Position numbers and translations under genes: made by a program. 42,527 bases of DNA from an uncultured Mesonia sp. Lineage in GTDB: Bacteria > Bacteroidota > Bacteroidia > Flavobacteriales > Flavobacteriaceae. The stretch lies in NCBI GenBank assembly GCA_947494545.1, contig CANLVH010000020.1, positions 1 to 42,527 on the forward strand. The letters run 5' to 3'. This document shows, one piece after another, positions 42,374 to 42,527 of the stretch. Under the pieces are notes generated by a model. That model did no database searches. It was not told where the DNA came from and saw only the letters and a list, made by a program, of their open reading frames with translations. How positions within the stretch are numbered: position 1 is the stretch's first letter; each line of letters opens with the position of its first letter.

Positions 42374-42527
42374 ATGGTCTTCGACTGCGCTCAGACTGAC
42401 ATTTGGGAACAAGTTAAACATTTTTTGCTTTCAAACGGTCTTCGACTGCCCTCAGACTGACATTTGAGCTGACCGCCATTTTTATTACAGCGAACGCAGA
42501 CGAAGCTTTTGCTTTTGAATGGTCTTC
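42374..42527 (+). repeat. TTCGACTGCGCTCAG repeat array at the window end
   Basis: Cores with TCGAC at 42381 and 42442 (61 bases apart; the second has CCCTCAG) and the start of a third (ggtcttc) at the very end of the window. The tails read CTGACATTTGGGAACAAGTTAAACATTTTTTGC, like those at 9520-9550. The array is cut by the window edge. Confidence 0.8.

Noticed and set aside
1..42527. tRNA, rRNA, tmRNA or riboswitch genes
   Set aside because: No cloverleaf, conserved rRNA segment or known aptamer core was recognised by eye in the intergenic regions; a covariance-model scan would be decisive.

Overview
The window is a chromosomal segment of a low-GC marine-type member of the Flavobacteriaceae (Bacteroidota). 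The evidence is C-terminal type IX secretion (T9SS) sorting domains, a split two-subunit transketolase, menaquinone genes, Bacteroidota-type -7 elements (TAnnTTTG), almost no Shine-Dalgarno motifs, and many flavobacterial hypothetical families (CAL67264-type membrane protein, PID-CTERM-like protein). The genus cannot be fixed from the sequence alone; the Gramella/Salegentibacter/Mesonia neighbourhood is plausible.

Layout. 1-2.2 kb: a T9SS-exported beta-propeller protein whose base composition differs from its neighbours. 2.2-5.5 kb: the translation operon thrS-infC-rpmI-rplT, with infC starting at ATA. 5.5-10 kb: a lipoprotein between long direct repeats, YjbQ-type protein, an OmpA-like protein and a periplasmic protein usually mislabelled asparagine synthetase B. 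10-15.4 kb (minus strand): dnaB, accA, an LptF/G permease and tgt. 16.3-18.8 kb: transketolase halves and an outer membrane beta-barrel protein. 18.9-22.6 kb (minus): a large T9SS surface protein with BspA-like repeats followed by a tiny PID-CTERM-like protein. 23-26.7 kb: a truncated copy of the beta-barrel gene, a MITE-like element, ettA, a thioredoxin, a repeat-truncated antitoxin-like gene and a small membrane protein. 26.9-30.9 kb: acyl-CoA carboxylase beta, a lipoprotein and an M1 peptidase. 30.9-38.9 kb: repeat-rich DNA plus menE, CPBP protease, menC, an MBL hydrolase, menA and holA (all minus). 39-42.5 kb: an HsdR-N domain protein, a GT2 glycosyltransferase, an OmpA lipoprotein and a uracil-DNA glycosylase-family protein.

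Most genes are ordinary housekeeping. The unusual content is intergenic. (1) Two ~400 bp non-coding elements share inverted ends and each has its own perfect 9 bp target duplication (11692-12091 and 23272-23670). (2) The 10-mer TTCCGTAAAG occurs twelve times on both strands, inside and outside genes, about a hundred times more than expected by hand estimate. (3) A family of 60-61 bp repeats built on TTCGACTGCGCTCAG, with related hairpin modules, fills most gaps and has changed the ends of several genes. (4) A 3'-truncated duplicate of the beta-barrel gene has two-part sequence identity that looks like a recombination junction.

No rRNA, tRNA or CRISPR array was recognised. All counts and alignments were made by eye.
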